Source: Geobacter sp.
Lineage (GTDB): Bacteria > Desulfobacterota > Desulfuromonadia > Geobacterales > Geobacteraceae
Length of the DNA: 23,818 nt
Direction: 5' to 3'
Assembly: GCA_003490025.1 (NCBI GenBank)
Contig: DNJC01000005.1
Span: 1 to 23,818 of the forward strand
A program made the position numbers and the translations under genes. Of the stretch, positions 1 through 6,263 are shown one piece after another. The notes under the pieces are model-generated. The model was not told the DNA's origin. It was given only the letters and a program-made list of their open reading frames with translations, and searched no databases. Position 1 is the first letter of the stretch. Each line of letters opens with the position of its first letter.

Positions 1-1035
1 CTGAACGCCTTCACCAGCCGCGAATACGTCTGCTATTACGCCAAAGTCCTGGACAAGTTCCTCCCCAAGGCCGTCGACCTTCTGACCGACATCTTCCTCA
101 ACTCCACCTTCGACTCCGAAGAGATCGAAAAGGAGCGCCGCGTGGTGCTCCAAGAGATCAACATGATGGAGGACACGCCGGACGACCTGATCCACGACCT
201 GTTCCACCAGCATTTCTGGAAGGGGCACCCGCTCGGCATGTCCATCCTCGGAGACGAGGAGAGCGTTTCCGGCCTCACCAGGGATTCGATCGTGGGGTAC
301 AAGGATCAGATGTACCGTGGCGACGACATCATCGTCACCGCCGCCGGGAACCTCTCCCACGAAAAGCTGATTGCACTCCTCGACGGGCACCTCAAGAGCG
401 TCGCCGGCGGCAACGGCCGCAGCGATTCCGCCTCCCCCGTCTACGAGCGCAGGATCGAGCTGGTCGAGAAGGACCTGGAGCAGATCCACGTCTGCCTCGG
501 GCTCAGGGGTGTGCAGCAAAGCCATCCGCAGCGCTACGACGCATTCATCCTGAACGCCATACTGGGCGGCTCCATGAGTTCGAGGCTGTTCCAGGAGGTC
601 CGCGAGAAGAGCGGGCTTGCCTATTCGGTCTACTCCTACATCGCTTCCCACGCCGATGCCGGCTCCCTGGTGGTCTACGCAGGCGCAAGCCCCGAGAACA
701 GCGCCCAGCTCCTCGAGATCATGCTGAGGGAGATCGGGCGTTTCAAACGCGAGCCGGTGCCGTCGGAACAACTGGAAGGCGCGCGCGAGCAGTTGAAGGG
801 AAACCTGCTTCTTTCGCTTGAATCCAGCGACAACCGGATGTCGCGTCTTGCCAAGAACGAGATCTACTTCGGCACGCCTTTGCCGCTCTCCGAGATCATG
901 GAAGGTTTCGACCGCGTCAACGCCGATACCATCCAGGCCCTTGCCGCAGAGATCCTCGACAACTCCGCCCTCACCCTGGTCATGCTGGGTAGGATCGGCA
1001 CACCTTCGTTCGCACTTTCCGATATCAACGTCTAA
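1..1035 (+). CDS. M16 family zinc metallopeptidase, C-terminal part (5' end outside window)
   Basis: The open frame runs from the first base with no start, so the gene begins upstream. The visible 344 codons carry the part of an M16 (insulinase/mitochondrial processing peptidase-like) protein that follows the catalytic HxxEH motif: an EIEKERRVVLQEI helix, then a FWKGHPLG segment, then the second M16 domain with the SSRLFQEVREKSGLAYSVYSY stretch and an AGAS strand. The HxxEH zinc site itself should lie just outside the window, so catalytic competence cannot be judged here. The frame stops at 1033-1035 and the next gene starts on the following base, which suggests translational coupling. Bacterial one-chain M16 enzymes of this size (about 420 aa) often lie beside pnp and dut; the dut neighbour fits, and pnp upstream is only inference. 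Confidence 0.9.
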   Translation: MNAFTSREYVCYYAKVLDKFLPKAVDLLTDIFLNSTFDSEEIEKERRVVLQEINMMEDTPDDLIHDLFHQHFWKGHPLGMSILGDEESVSGLTRDSIVGYKDQMYRGDDIIVTAAGNLSHEKLIALLDGHLKSVAGGNGRSDSASPVYERRIELVEKDLEQIHVCLGLRGVQQSHPQRYDAFILNAILGGSMSSRLFQEVREKSGLAYSVYSYIASHADAGSLVVYAGASPENSAQLLEIMLREIGRFKREPVPSEQLEGAREQLKGNLLLSLESSDNRMSRLAKNEIYFGTPLPLSEIMEGFDRVNADTIQALAAEILDNSALTLVMLGRIGTPSFALSDINV

Positions 1036-1476
1036 ATGACTGCTATTCCCGTCCGGATAAAGAGATTGCGCCCGACCTCCATCCCGTGCTACATGACGGA
1101 GCATGCGGCCGGCGTCGACCTGCACGCGGCCCTTGAGAGCGAATTCACGCTGCATCCGGGTGAAAGGGCGCTGGTCCCGACCGGGATCGCCATCGAGATC
1201 CCTCCCGGGTTCGAGGCCCAGGTACGGCCGCGAAGCGGCCTCGCCCTCAGGCACGGCATCGCGCTGGTGAACTCTCCGGGAACCATCGACGCCGACTACC
1301 GCGGCGAGATCGGTGTCATCCTGATCAACCACGGCTCCGATCCCTTCACGATCGCTGACGGCGAGAGGATCGCCCAGATGGTGTTCGCCCGCTGCGAGCG
1401 CGCCGAGTTCATCGAGGTGGACGAACTGGGCGAAACCGGCAGGGGCGCCGGCGGATTCGGGCACACGGGACGGTGA
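1036..1476 (+). CDS. dut: dUTP diphosphatase (deoxyuridine 5'-triphosphate nucleotidohydrolase)
   Basis: This 146-aa trimeric-type dUTPase hydrolyses dUTP to dUMP and pyrophosphate, keeping uracil out of DNA and supplying dUMP for thymidylate synthesis in the cytoplasm. All five family motifs are visible: AGVDLHA (residues 25-31), RPRSGLAL, GTIDADYRGEIG with the likely catalytic Asp85, GERIAQMVF, and the flexible C-terminal RGAGGFGHTG arm. Length is normal for the family. The ATG directly abuts the TAA of the M16 gene (TAAATG) and no Shine-Dalgarno is evident, so translation is probably coupled. The stop overlaps the first bases of an intergenic hexamer tract. Identification is secure. Confidence 0.97.
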   Translation: MTAIPVRIKRLRPTSIPCYMTEHAAGVDLHAALESEFTLHPGERALVPTGIAIEIPPGFEAQVRPRSGLALRHGIALVNSPGTIDADYRGEIGVILINHGSDPFTIADGERIAQMVFARCERAEFIEVDELGETGRGAGGFGHTGR

Positions 1477-1512
1477 AACAGATTAAGGGTTGAGGTTAAG
1501 GTTAAGGAAGGT
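1475..1512 (+). repeat. Degenerate TTAAG-type hexamer tract behind dut
   Basis: Beginning inside the dut stop codon, the sequence GAAACAGATTAAG is followed by degenerate units GGTTGAG, GTTAAG, GTTAAG and GAAGG. A second tract beginning with the same 13 bases lies behind queE at 5170-5222. Function unknown. Confidence 0.6.
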
Positions 1513-1519
1513 TTTCGTC

Positions 1520-1642
1520 CCCTCCCCCGGAGGGGGAGGGCTAGGGAGGGGGAGCTTTTCGAGCTTTTCTTCCCCCCTCCCAACCTCCCCCCTCCGGGGG
1601 GAGGAGTTATACAAAACAACCTTCCCCCTTCCCGGGAAGGGG
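1520..1642. repeat. Cluster of three G/C-rich palindromes with a 9-bp tandem duplication
   Basis: Three separate hairpin-forming units lie in the 246-bp gap between dut and the M29 peptidase gene. Stem 1 pairs 1520-1528 with 1532-1540 (9 bp, 3-base loop), stem 2 pairs 1584-1592 with 1596-1604 (9 bp, 3-base loop), and 1625-1642 is a perfect 18-base palindrome. Between stems 1 and 2 the unit GAGCTTTTC is duplicated in tandem (1552-1560 and 1561-1569). None is followed by a convincing T-run, so this looks like a REP-type dispersed repeat and not a plain terminator. The rest of the gap (1643-1722) shows nothing I recognise. Confidence 0.7.
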
Positions 1643-1722
1643 CTGTGTAGGAACCCGCCGTCCGGCCATCCGCCGGGCAGCCGCGTCACCCATTCTCGAA
1701 ACCAACTCACGGGGGCAGGCAT

Positions 1723-2826
1723 ATGAAAGATCCTCGCTTACGACAATTCGCCGAAGTCCTGGTCAACTACTCGGGACGCGTGCAACCGGGCGACGTGGTG
1801 CTCATCTCCTGCGCCGGCCTCGAGGGGGCGCCGCTTGTCAAGGAACTGTACGCGCTCTGCCTGGAGAAGGGGGCGAAGTACGTCGAGTACGACTTCAGCA
1901 TCCCCGACATCGGGCGCTACTTCTACAACCTCGCCAACGCGGAACAGCTCTCCTACTTCCCGCAGCACAAGCTCGATTTCATGAAGCAGGTGGACGTCTA
2001 CATCGGCCTCGCCGCCTCGGACAACTCGATGGTCATGGCCAAGGCGAACCAGGCCAACATGATCGCCTGGTCCAAGGTGGTGCGCCCCATCGTCGACCAG
2101 CGCGTAAAGGGAACCCGCTGGGTGATCACCCGCTACCCGACCCATGCCGCCGCGCAGGAGGCGAGGATGAGCCTCGACGAGTACGAGGATTACCTCTTCG
2201 GCGCCTGCTGCATGGACTGGGAGGAGGAGTCGAGGAAACAGGATGCGCTGAAGGCATGCATGGACGCGGCCGACCGGGTGCGCATCGTAGCCTCCGACAC
2301 GGACCTCTCCTTCAGCCTCAAGGGGCTTCCCGGCATCAAGTGCGACGGCCGCCTCAACATCCCCGACGGCGAGGTCTTTTCCGCGCCGGTGCGCGACTCG
2401 GTTGAGGGGCACATCACCTACAACTGCCCGACCGTGTACCAGGGGAAGGAATTCAACAACATCCGCCTCGAGTTTCAGCGCGGCCGCATCGTCAGGGCCA
2501 ACTCCCCCGGCATGGACGAGGAGTTGAACCGGATACTCGATACGGACGAGGGGGCCCGCTACGTAGGCGAGTTCGCCGTCGGCGTCAACCCCCGCATCAG
2601 GGTGCCGATGCGCAACATCCTGTTCGACGAGAAGATCTTCGGCTCGATCCACTTCACCCCCGGGCAGGCCTACGACGAGTGTGACAACGGAAACCGTTCC
2701 GCCGTACACTGGGACATGGTGAAAATCCTGACCGGCGACGGCGAACTCTGGTTCGACGACATCCTGATTCAGAAGGACGGCCTTTTCGTCCACGAGCCCC
2801 TGTTGGGGCTCAACCCGGGTGACTAG
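1723..2826 (+). CDS. Aminopeptidase, M29 family (AmpS/PepS/aminopeptidase T type)
   Basis: This 367-aa protein matches the M29 metallo-aminopeptidases, cytoplasmic enzymes that remove N-terminal residues using two divalent metals. Visible family features are the N-terminal DPRLRQFAEVLVNYSGRVQPGD segment, the central ITRYPTHAAAQEA segment, and the C-terminal metal-site region: Glu283 in GEFAVGVN, His310 in SIHFTPGQAY, His329 and Asp331 in VHWD, and Asp345/346 near the end. These correspond to known M29 ligand positions, by family resemblance and not by alignment. Length is near the usual 370-410 aa. A purine-rich GGGGGCAGG precedes the ATG. The next gene starts two bases after the stop, so the two are probably co-transcribed. 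Confidence 0.92.
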   Translation: MKDPRLRQFAEVLVNYSGRVQPGDVVLISCAGLEGAPLVKELYALCLEKGAKYVEYDFSIPDIGRYFYNLANAEQLSYFPQHKLDFMKQVDVYIGLAASDNSMVMAKANQANMIAWSKVVRPIVDQRVKGTRWVITRYPTHAAAQEARMSLDEYEDYLFGACCMDWEEESRKQDALKACMDAADRVRIVASDTDLSFSLKGLPGIKCDGRLNIPDGEVFSAPVRDSVEGHITYNCPTVYQGKEFNNIRLEFQRGRIVRANSPGMDEELNRILDTDEGARYVGEFAVGVNPRIRVPMRNILFDEKIFGSIHFTPGQAYDECDNGNRSAVHWDMVKILTGDGELWFDDILIQKDGLFVHEPLLGLNPGD

Positions 2827-2828
2827 AA

Positions 2829-3437
2829 ATGCTGCTTGAGATAAATCCCGAAAACCCCCAGCCGAGGCTGATCTCCAGGGTGGTGGAAGTCCTGAAGAGC
2901 GGCGGTGTGGTCGCCTATCCGACGGACACCACCTACGGCATCGGCTGCAGCATCTTCAGCAAGAAGGGGATCGAGAGGATCTACCTCTTGAAGCAGCGGG
3001 AGCGCAAGAAGCCGTTTTCCTTCATCTGCGCGGACATCTCGGAGATAGCGCGCTACGCCAAGGTCTCCAACTACGCCTTCAAGCAGCTAAGGCGTCTGCT
3101 CCCCGGCCCGTACACCTTCGTCCTGGAAGCGAACTCGGTGGTCCCGGACCTGCTGCTGACCAAGCAGAGGACGGTCGGTATCAGGATCCCCGATAACAAC
3201 ATCTGCCTCGCCATCGTCAAGGAACTCGGTCATCCCATCGTCACCACCAGCGCCAACCTCTCCGGGGAGGACCCGATAGGTAACCCGTGGCAGGTCGAGC
3301 ACGAGTTGGGGAAGCTCTTGGACCTCGTGGTGGACGGCGGCGACCTCTCCGCTGACGTGAGTTCCGTGGTGAGTCTCATCGGTGATGTTCCCGAGGTGCT
3401 CAGGAAAGGGGTCGGAGACGTGAGCTGGTGCGAGTGA
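2829..3437 (+). CDS. Sua5/YciO/YrdC family protein (putative L-threonylcarbamoyladenylate synthase)
   Basis: The 202-aa protein is a single YrdC-like domain. The N-terminal GGVVAYPTDTTYGIG (residues 25-39), the basic KQRERKKP (55-62), LLPGPYTFVL, TVGIRIPDN and IVTTSANLSGEDP are clear family signatures for ATP and threonine/bicarbonate binding. The family makes threonylcarbamoyl-AMP for the t6A37 modification of ANN-decoding tRNAs. The GPYTFVL and KRTVGIR-like segments and the overall length look closer to E. coli YciO than to TsaC or Sua5, and YciO is not the main t6A enzyme in E. coli. I therefore call the family and leave the exact role open. The gene starts two bases after the M29 peptidase stop. 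Confidence 0.88.
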   Translation: MLLEINPENPQPRLISRVVEVLKSGGVVAYPTDTTYGIGCSIFSKKGIERIYLLKQRERKKPFSFICADISEIARYAKVSNYAFKQLRRLLPGPYTFVLEANSVVPDLLLTKQRTVGIRIPDNNICLAIVKELGHPIVTTSANLSGEDPIGNPWQVEHELGKLLDLVVDGGDLSADVSSVVSLIGDVPEVLRKGVGDVSWCE

Positions 3438-3461
3438 AGCTCCTTCGGCTCGAGGTTTATC

Positions 3462-3815
3462 ATGCGTAAGACCACGGTGCGTAGCGGCATCAGGTTCATC
3501 TCAGCGGGGATCATAGCCCTGATGGCCGCCACCTTCTTTCATGCCGAAATCGCCACCCTGCTCTTTCTCGGGACCGGCGGCGAGGCGCGTCTCACCTTCC
3601 TCGGGTTCTTCCTGAGCGGGATACTTGGAGGCTACGGCGTGCTCCTGACCGCCTTCGGTTTCCTGCGAAGCGGAGCCGGTCATCCCCCGGTACGCGTGGT
3701 ACCCTCCATGATCTTCCTTTTTTCCCTGATCGTCCTCTTCTTCGTCCTTGCCTACACCTCGATCACCACTCCCCGTGCGCCGACGCTGCGCCCCGGCGAG
3801 AGCATCAGCATCTAA
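3462..3815 (+). CDS. Small integral membrane protein of unknown function
   Basis: A 117-aa protein that I do not recognise. Hydropathy by eye gives three membrane segments: about residues 10-37 (FISAGIIALMAATFF), 44-67 (LTFLGFFLSGILGGYGVLLTAFGF), and 79-101 (MIFLFSLIVLFFVLAYTSI), with a basic N-terminus (MRKTTVRSGIR) suggesting a cytoplasmic N-terminus. The C-terminal tail is Pro/Thr-rich and short. GAGG at 3452-3455 sits six bases before the ATG. It follows the YciO-like gene by 24 bases and may be the last gene of that transcript. Codon usage looks like the neighbours. Confidence 0.75.
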   Translation: MRKTTVRSGIRFISAGIIALMAATFFHAEIATLLFLGTGGEARLTFLGFFLSGILGGYGVLLTAFGFLRSGAGHPPVRVVPSMIFLFSLIVLFFVLAYTSITTPRAPTLRPGESISI

Positions 3816-3825
3816 ATCTGAAGAC

Positions 3826-3985
3826 CCATTACCGCAGAGACACGGAGGACACGGAGAAAAACCAAGAGCTGGCTTTTTGGTTCAACCCTCCATAGCGCTT
3901 TCTCCGACTTCCTCAGAACTTCTCTGTGGCTAATGGTTTTTGGTTTTCTCGGATTTTCTCGGATTTCCTCCGTGGCCAATGGTTC
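3826..3985. repeat. Intergenic repeat element with inverted and direct arms (CCATTA..CAGAGA type)
   Basis: The left arm CCATTACCGCAGAGA (3826-3840) is the near-exact reverse complement of TCTCTGTGGCTAATGG (3921-3936). A third, diverged copy reads CCTCCGTGGCCAATGG (3967-3982), so the two right copies are direct repeats of each other and inverted to the left one. Between the right copies TTTTCTCGGA is duplicated in tandem (about 3945-3964). No protein-coding signal is convincing here, and the tract ends just before the candidate queD promoter. Confidence 0.65.
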
Positions 3986-3990
3986 TGGGG

Positions 3991-4020
3991 TTTCCATGCC
4001 TTTGCCATTCATGATATATT
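3991..4020 (+). promoter_or_regulatory. Candidate sigma-70 promoter for queDE
   Basis: A -35 box TTTCCA (3991-3996, 4/6 match) and a -10 box TATATT (4015-4020, 5/6 match) are separated by 18 bases. The predicted start of transcription near 4027 would give a leader of about 30 bases before the queD ATG, with its Shine-Dalgarno inside it. Confidence 0.4.
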
Positions 4021-4055
4021 GGCCCGATTGTAAATCATGGAAAACGGAGGGTGAC

Positions 4056-4424
4056 ATGTTTCGTCTCACCATTCACACGGCTTTCGCCGCGGCGCACAAC
4101 CTGATCAACTACCAGGGCGACTGCGAGAACCTGCACGGCCACAACTGGAAGGTAGAGGTCTCCATCACGACCGACGAGCTGGACAAGGCGGGGCTGGGGA
4201 TCGACTTCAAGATACTCAAGAAGGAAACCAACATCCTGCTCAAGACGCTCGATCACAAGTACCTGAACGAGCTGGAGCCTTTCCGCAGCCTCTCCCCCTC
4301 CTCGGAAAACATCGCCCGCTACCTCTACAAGGAGCTGACCAATATCTTCGGCTCCGACAAGGTGAAGGTGGAGATGGTTACCGTGTGGGAGTCCGATTTC
4401 GCCGCGGCGAGCTACTATGAGTGA
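4056..4424 (+). CDS. queD: 6-carboxy-5,6,7,8-tetrahydropterin synthase
   Basis: This 122-aa PTPS-family enzyme converts 7,8-dihydroneopterin triphosphate to 6-carboxytetrahydropterin, the second step of the queuosine/7-deazaguanine pathway. The zinc ligands His14, His27 and His29 are visible in AAAHNL and LHGHNW, the catalytic Cys23 sits in the CENLHGH motif, Asp66-His67 lie in LDHKYLN, and Glu112 in VWESDF. The frame is open back to 3933, but the extra residues are not family-like and are encoded by repeat DNA. ATG 4056 has GGAGGG at a proper distance and gives the normal family length. queE overlaps its end by eight bases. Confidence 0.95.
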   Translation: MFRLTIHTAFAAAHNLINYQGDCENLHGHNWKVEVSITTDELDKAGLGIDFKILKKETNILLKTLDHKYLNELEPFRSLSPSSENIARYLYKELTNIFGSDKVKVEMVTVWESDFAAASYYE

Positions 4425-5169
4425 TTCCCGGGCCCCCCTGGTCGAATGCTTCTCCTCCATCCAGGGGGAGGGTGTGCTGGTCGGCCTGCGCCAGGTCTTT
4501 CTCCGCTTCTCCGGCTGCAACCTGAACTGCTCCTTCTGTGACACGCCGGGGATGACGCAGACCCCGGACGAGTGCCTCCTGGAACTCACCCCCGGCCGGC
4601 GCGACTTCTTCAAGGTGCCGAACCCGGTGAGTCTCGCGCGGGTCGCCTCCCTCATCGAGAGCTGGACCGCGGGGTGGCCCGGCATCCACCACTCCCTCAG
4701 CATAACCGGTGGGGAACCCCTGCTGTACGGCACGCAGCTCCAGGAATGGCTCCCGGCGCTGAGGAAGCTTCTCCCGATCTATCTGGAGACGAACGGGACG
4801 CTCCCAGAGGCGCTGGCTCCGCTCATCCCGCATCTGGACAGCATCGGGATGGACATCAAGCTTCCCTCCGCGTCCGGCTGCGCCGAACTCTGGGACCGGC
4901 ACCACGCCTTCCTGGAAGTGGCCGCCATGAAAGACGTCTTCGTGAAGGTCGTCGTGGACCAGAGCACCGAGAACTGGGAGATTCTGCGCTCCTGCGAGAT
5001 GATCGCCTCGGTGGACAGCTCCATTGCGCTCATCCTGCAGCCGATGACGCTTCCCAACGGAAGCATCGCCATCTCCGCCCTCAGGACCCTCGAACTGCAG
5101 GAACTCGCCTCCGCCCTCAAGGAGGTGCGGGTGATCCCGCAGACGCACAAGTTCATGGGGCAGCTGTAG
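4417..5169 (+). CDS. queE: 7-carboxy-7-deazaguanine synthase, radical SAM enzyme
   Basis: QueE rearranges 6-carboxytetrahydropterin to 7-carboxy-7-deazaguanine using SAM, Mg2+ and a [4Fe-4S] cluster. The N-terminus carries the family sequence ECFSSIQGEGVLVG, followed by the radical SAM cysteines in CNLNCSFC (Cys34, Cys38, Cys41). The SAM-binding TGGEPLL and ETNGT segments, the MDIKLP strand and the C-terminal VRVIPQTHKFMG are all present. Length (250 aa) is in the usual range. The ATG lies inside the last codons of queD (8-base overlap), so the two are translationally coupled and act consecutively in the pathway. queC and queF are not in this window. Just after the stop lie a hexamer tract and a strong terminator. 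Confidence 0.95.
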   Translation: MSDSRAPLVECFSSIQGEGVLVGLRQVFLRFSGCNLNCSFCDTPGMTQTPDECLLELTPGRRDFFKVPNPVSLARVASLIESWTAGWPGIHHSLSITGGEPLLYGTQLQEWLPALRKLLPIYLETNGTLPEALAPLIPHLDSIGMDIKLPSASGCAELWDRHHAFLEVAAMKDVFVKVVVDQSTENWEILRSCEMIASVDSSIALILQPMTLPNGSIAISALRTLELQELASALKEVRVIPQTHKFMGQL

Positions 5170-5222
5170 GAAACAGATTAAGATTAAGGTTAAGATTAAG
5201 GTAAAGGTTGAGTAAGGGTAAG
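5170..5222 (+). repeat. Degenerate TTAAG-type hexamer tract behind queE
   Basis: The base after the queE stop begins GAAACAGATTAAG, identical over 13 bases to the start of the tract behind dut at 1475. Degenerate units follow: ATTAAG, GTTAAG, ATTAAG, GTAAAG, GTTGAG, TAAGG, GTAAG. It ends just upstream of the terminator. Confidence 0.6.
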
Positions 5223-5234
5223 TTCGCTGTACCC

Positions 5235-5266
5235 AAAGGGGCGCTCCCGGCGCCCCTTTCCTTTTT
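5235..5266 (+). terminator. Rho-independent terminator of queDE
   Basis: A perfect 10-bp stem pairs AAAGGGGCGC (5235-5244) with GCGCCCCTTT (5250-5259) around a 5-base loop, followed by CCTTTTT. It separates queDE from the MoxR operon and shows that the frame open from 5208 across it is not the true start of the MoxR gene. Confidence 0.9.
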
Positions 5267-5285
5267 CAGACCCCGCCGGTATAAT
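5257..5285 (+). promoter_or_regulatory. Candidate promoter of the MoxR-DUF58-TgpA operon
   Basis: An exact TATAAT stands at 5280-5285, directly behind the queDE terminator and about 34 bases before the preferred MoxR start. The -35 region 17 bases upstream (TTTCCT, 5257-5262) is poor and coincides with the end of the terminator stem, so the call rests mainly on the -10 box and position. Confidence 0.45.
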
Positions 5286-5318
5286 GAGTGGCTGGTGACG
5301 ATCCCTGGAGGTGCCTTG

Positions 5319-6263
5319 TTGAAGAAGCTGGCCAAGGTGGACGAGATCAACGCGGTTCTTACCAAACTTTCCTCGCAGCACCTGAAAGGGAAGCACAGGG
5401 CCCTCAAGCTTTGCCTCATGGCGCTTCTGAGCGGCGGCCACGTGCTGCTGGAGGACATCCCGGGGCTCGGCAAGACCACGATGGCCCTCGCCTTCGCAAG
5501 CGCGCTCGGTCTCTCCTTCGGTCGCGTCCAGTGCACGAGCGACCTCTTACCCTCCGACATCACCGGGCTCTCCATCTACGACCGGACCGAGGGACGCTTC
5601 AACTTCATCAAGGGTCCGATCTTCAACAACATCGTGCTGATCGACGAGATCAACCGCGCCATGCCCAAGACTCAGAGCGCTCTTCTGGAGGCGATGGAGG
5701 AGCGGCGCGTGACGGTGGAAGGGGTCACCTACCGGCTCCCCGACCCGTTCCTGGTGCTCGCCACGCAGAACCCGGTGGAGCAGGTCGGCACCTATCCCCT
5801 CCCCGAATCGCAGATGGACCGGTTCCTGATCAGGACCGGCATCGGCTATCCCCCCGAGGAGATCGAGAAGGAGATCCTGAAGCAGGGGAGCATCAGGGAC
5901 GACATCCTGCGGATACCGGCGCTGGTGCGTCACGAGGACCTGGTGGAGGCGATCCGCACCGTAGCCGGCGAGGTGTACATCGGTGACAAGGTGACCGATT
6001 ACGTCTACTCCATCATCAGGGCGACGCGCAATCACCCGCTCATACTGACCGGCCTCTCCACGCGCGGGGGGATCAGCCTCGTCGAGGCGGCCAAGGCCGC
6101 GGCCTACCTGCACGAGAGGGCTTTCGTCGCTCCGGAGGACGTGCGTGACGTCGCCCACGCCGTCTGCCCGCACCGGTTGATCTTCCGTCCCGAACACGAA
6201 GGGGTGGACAAGGAGCAGATATTAAACGCGATACTGAAAGAAATACCCCTCCCGGTCACATAA
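5319..6263 (+). CDS. MoxR-type AAA+ ATPase
   Basis: The protein (about 314 aa) is a MoxR-family AAA+ ATPase, a group thought to act as chaperones in maturation of partner complexes. Walker A is GLGKTT with Lys52, Walker B is LIDEINRA with Asp109-Glu110, and the sensor segment ATQNPVEQVGTYPLPESQMDRFLIR is typical. The C-terminal lid domain has LSTRGGISLVEAAKAAA. The frame is open upstream to 5208, but that would run through a terminator. Two TTG codons (5316, 5319) follow GGAGG at 5307-5311, and 5319 gives the better 7-base spacing and a normal length. It is the first gene of a MoxR-DUF58-transglutaminase set; the next frame overlaps its end. Confidence 0.92.
   Translation: MKKLAKVDEINAVLTKLSSQHLKGKHRALKLCLMALLSGGHVLLEDIPGLGKTTMALAFASALGLSFGRVQCTSDLLPSDITGLSIYDRTEGRFNFIKGPIFNNIVLIDEINRAMPKTQSALLEAMEERRVTVEGVTYRLPDPFLVLATQNPVEQVGTYPLPESQMDRFLIRTGIGYPPEEIEKEILKQGSIRDDILRIPALVRHEDLVEAIRTVAGEVYIGDKVTDYVYSIIRATRNHPLILTGLSTRGGISLVEAAKAAAYLHERAFVAPEDVRDVAHAVCPHRLIFRPEHEGVDKEQILNAILKEIPLPVT

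Noticed and set aside
1738..2793. Long open frame (351 codons) on the minus strand antisense to the M29 peptidase gene
   Set aside because: Its translation is rich in Val, Gly, His and Asp with no family motif, as expected for the complement of a high-GC gene. The + strand frame has clear M29 motifs.
1475..5222. CRISPR array suggested by the short repeats behind dut and queE
   Set aside because: Units are 6-7 bases, contiguous and degenerate, with no spacers and no cas genes in the window.
5208..5318. Start of the MoxR gene at TTG 5208
   Set aside because: The codon lies in a hexamer tract upstream of a perfect terminator hairpin. GGAGG plus TTG 5316/5319 gives the normal MoxR length.
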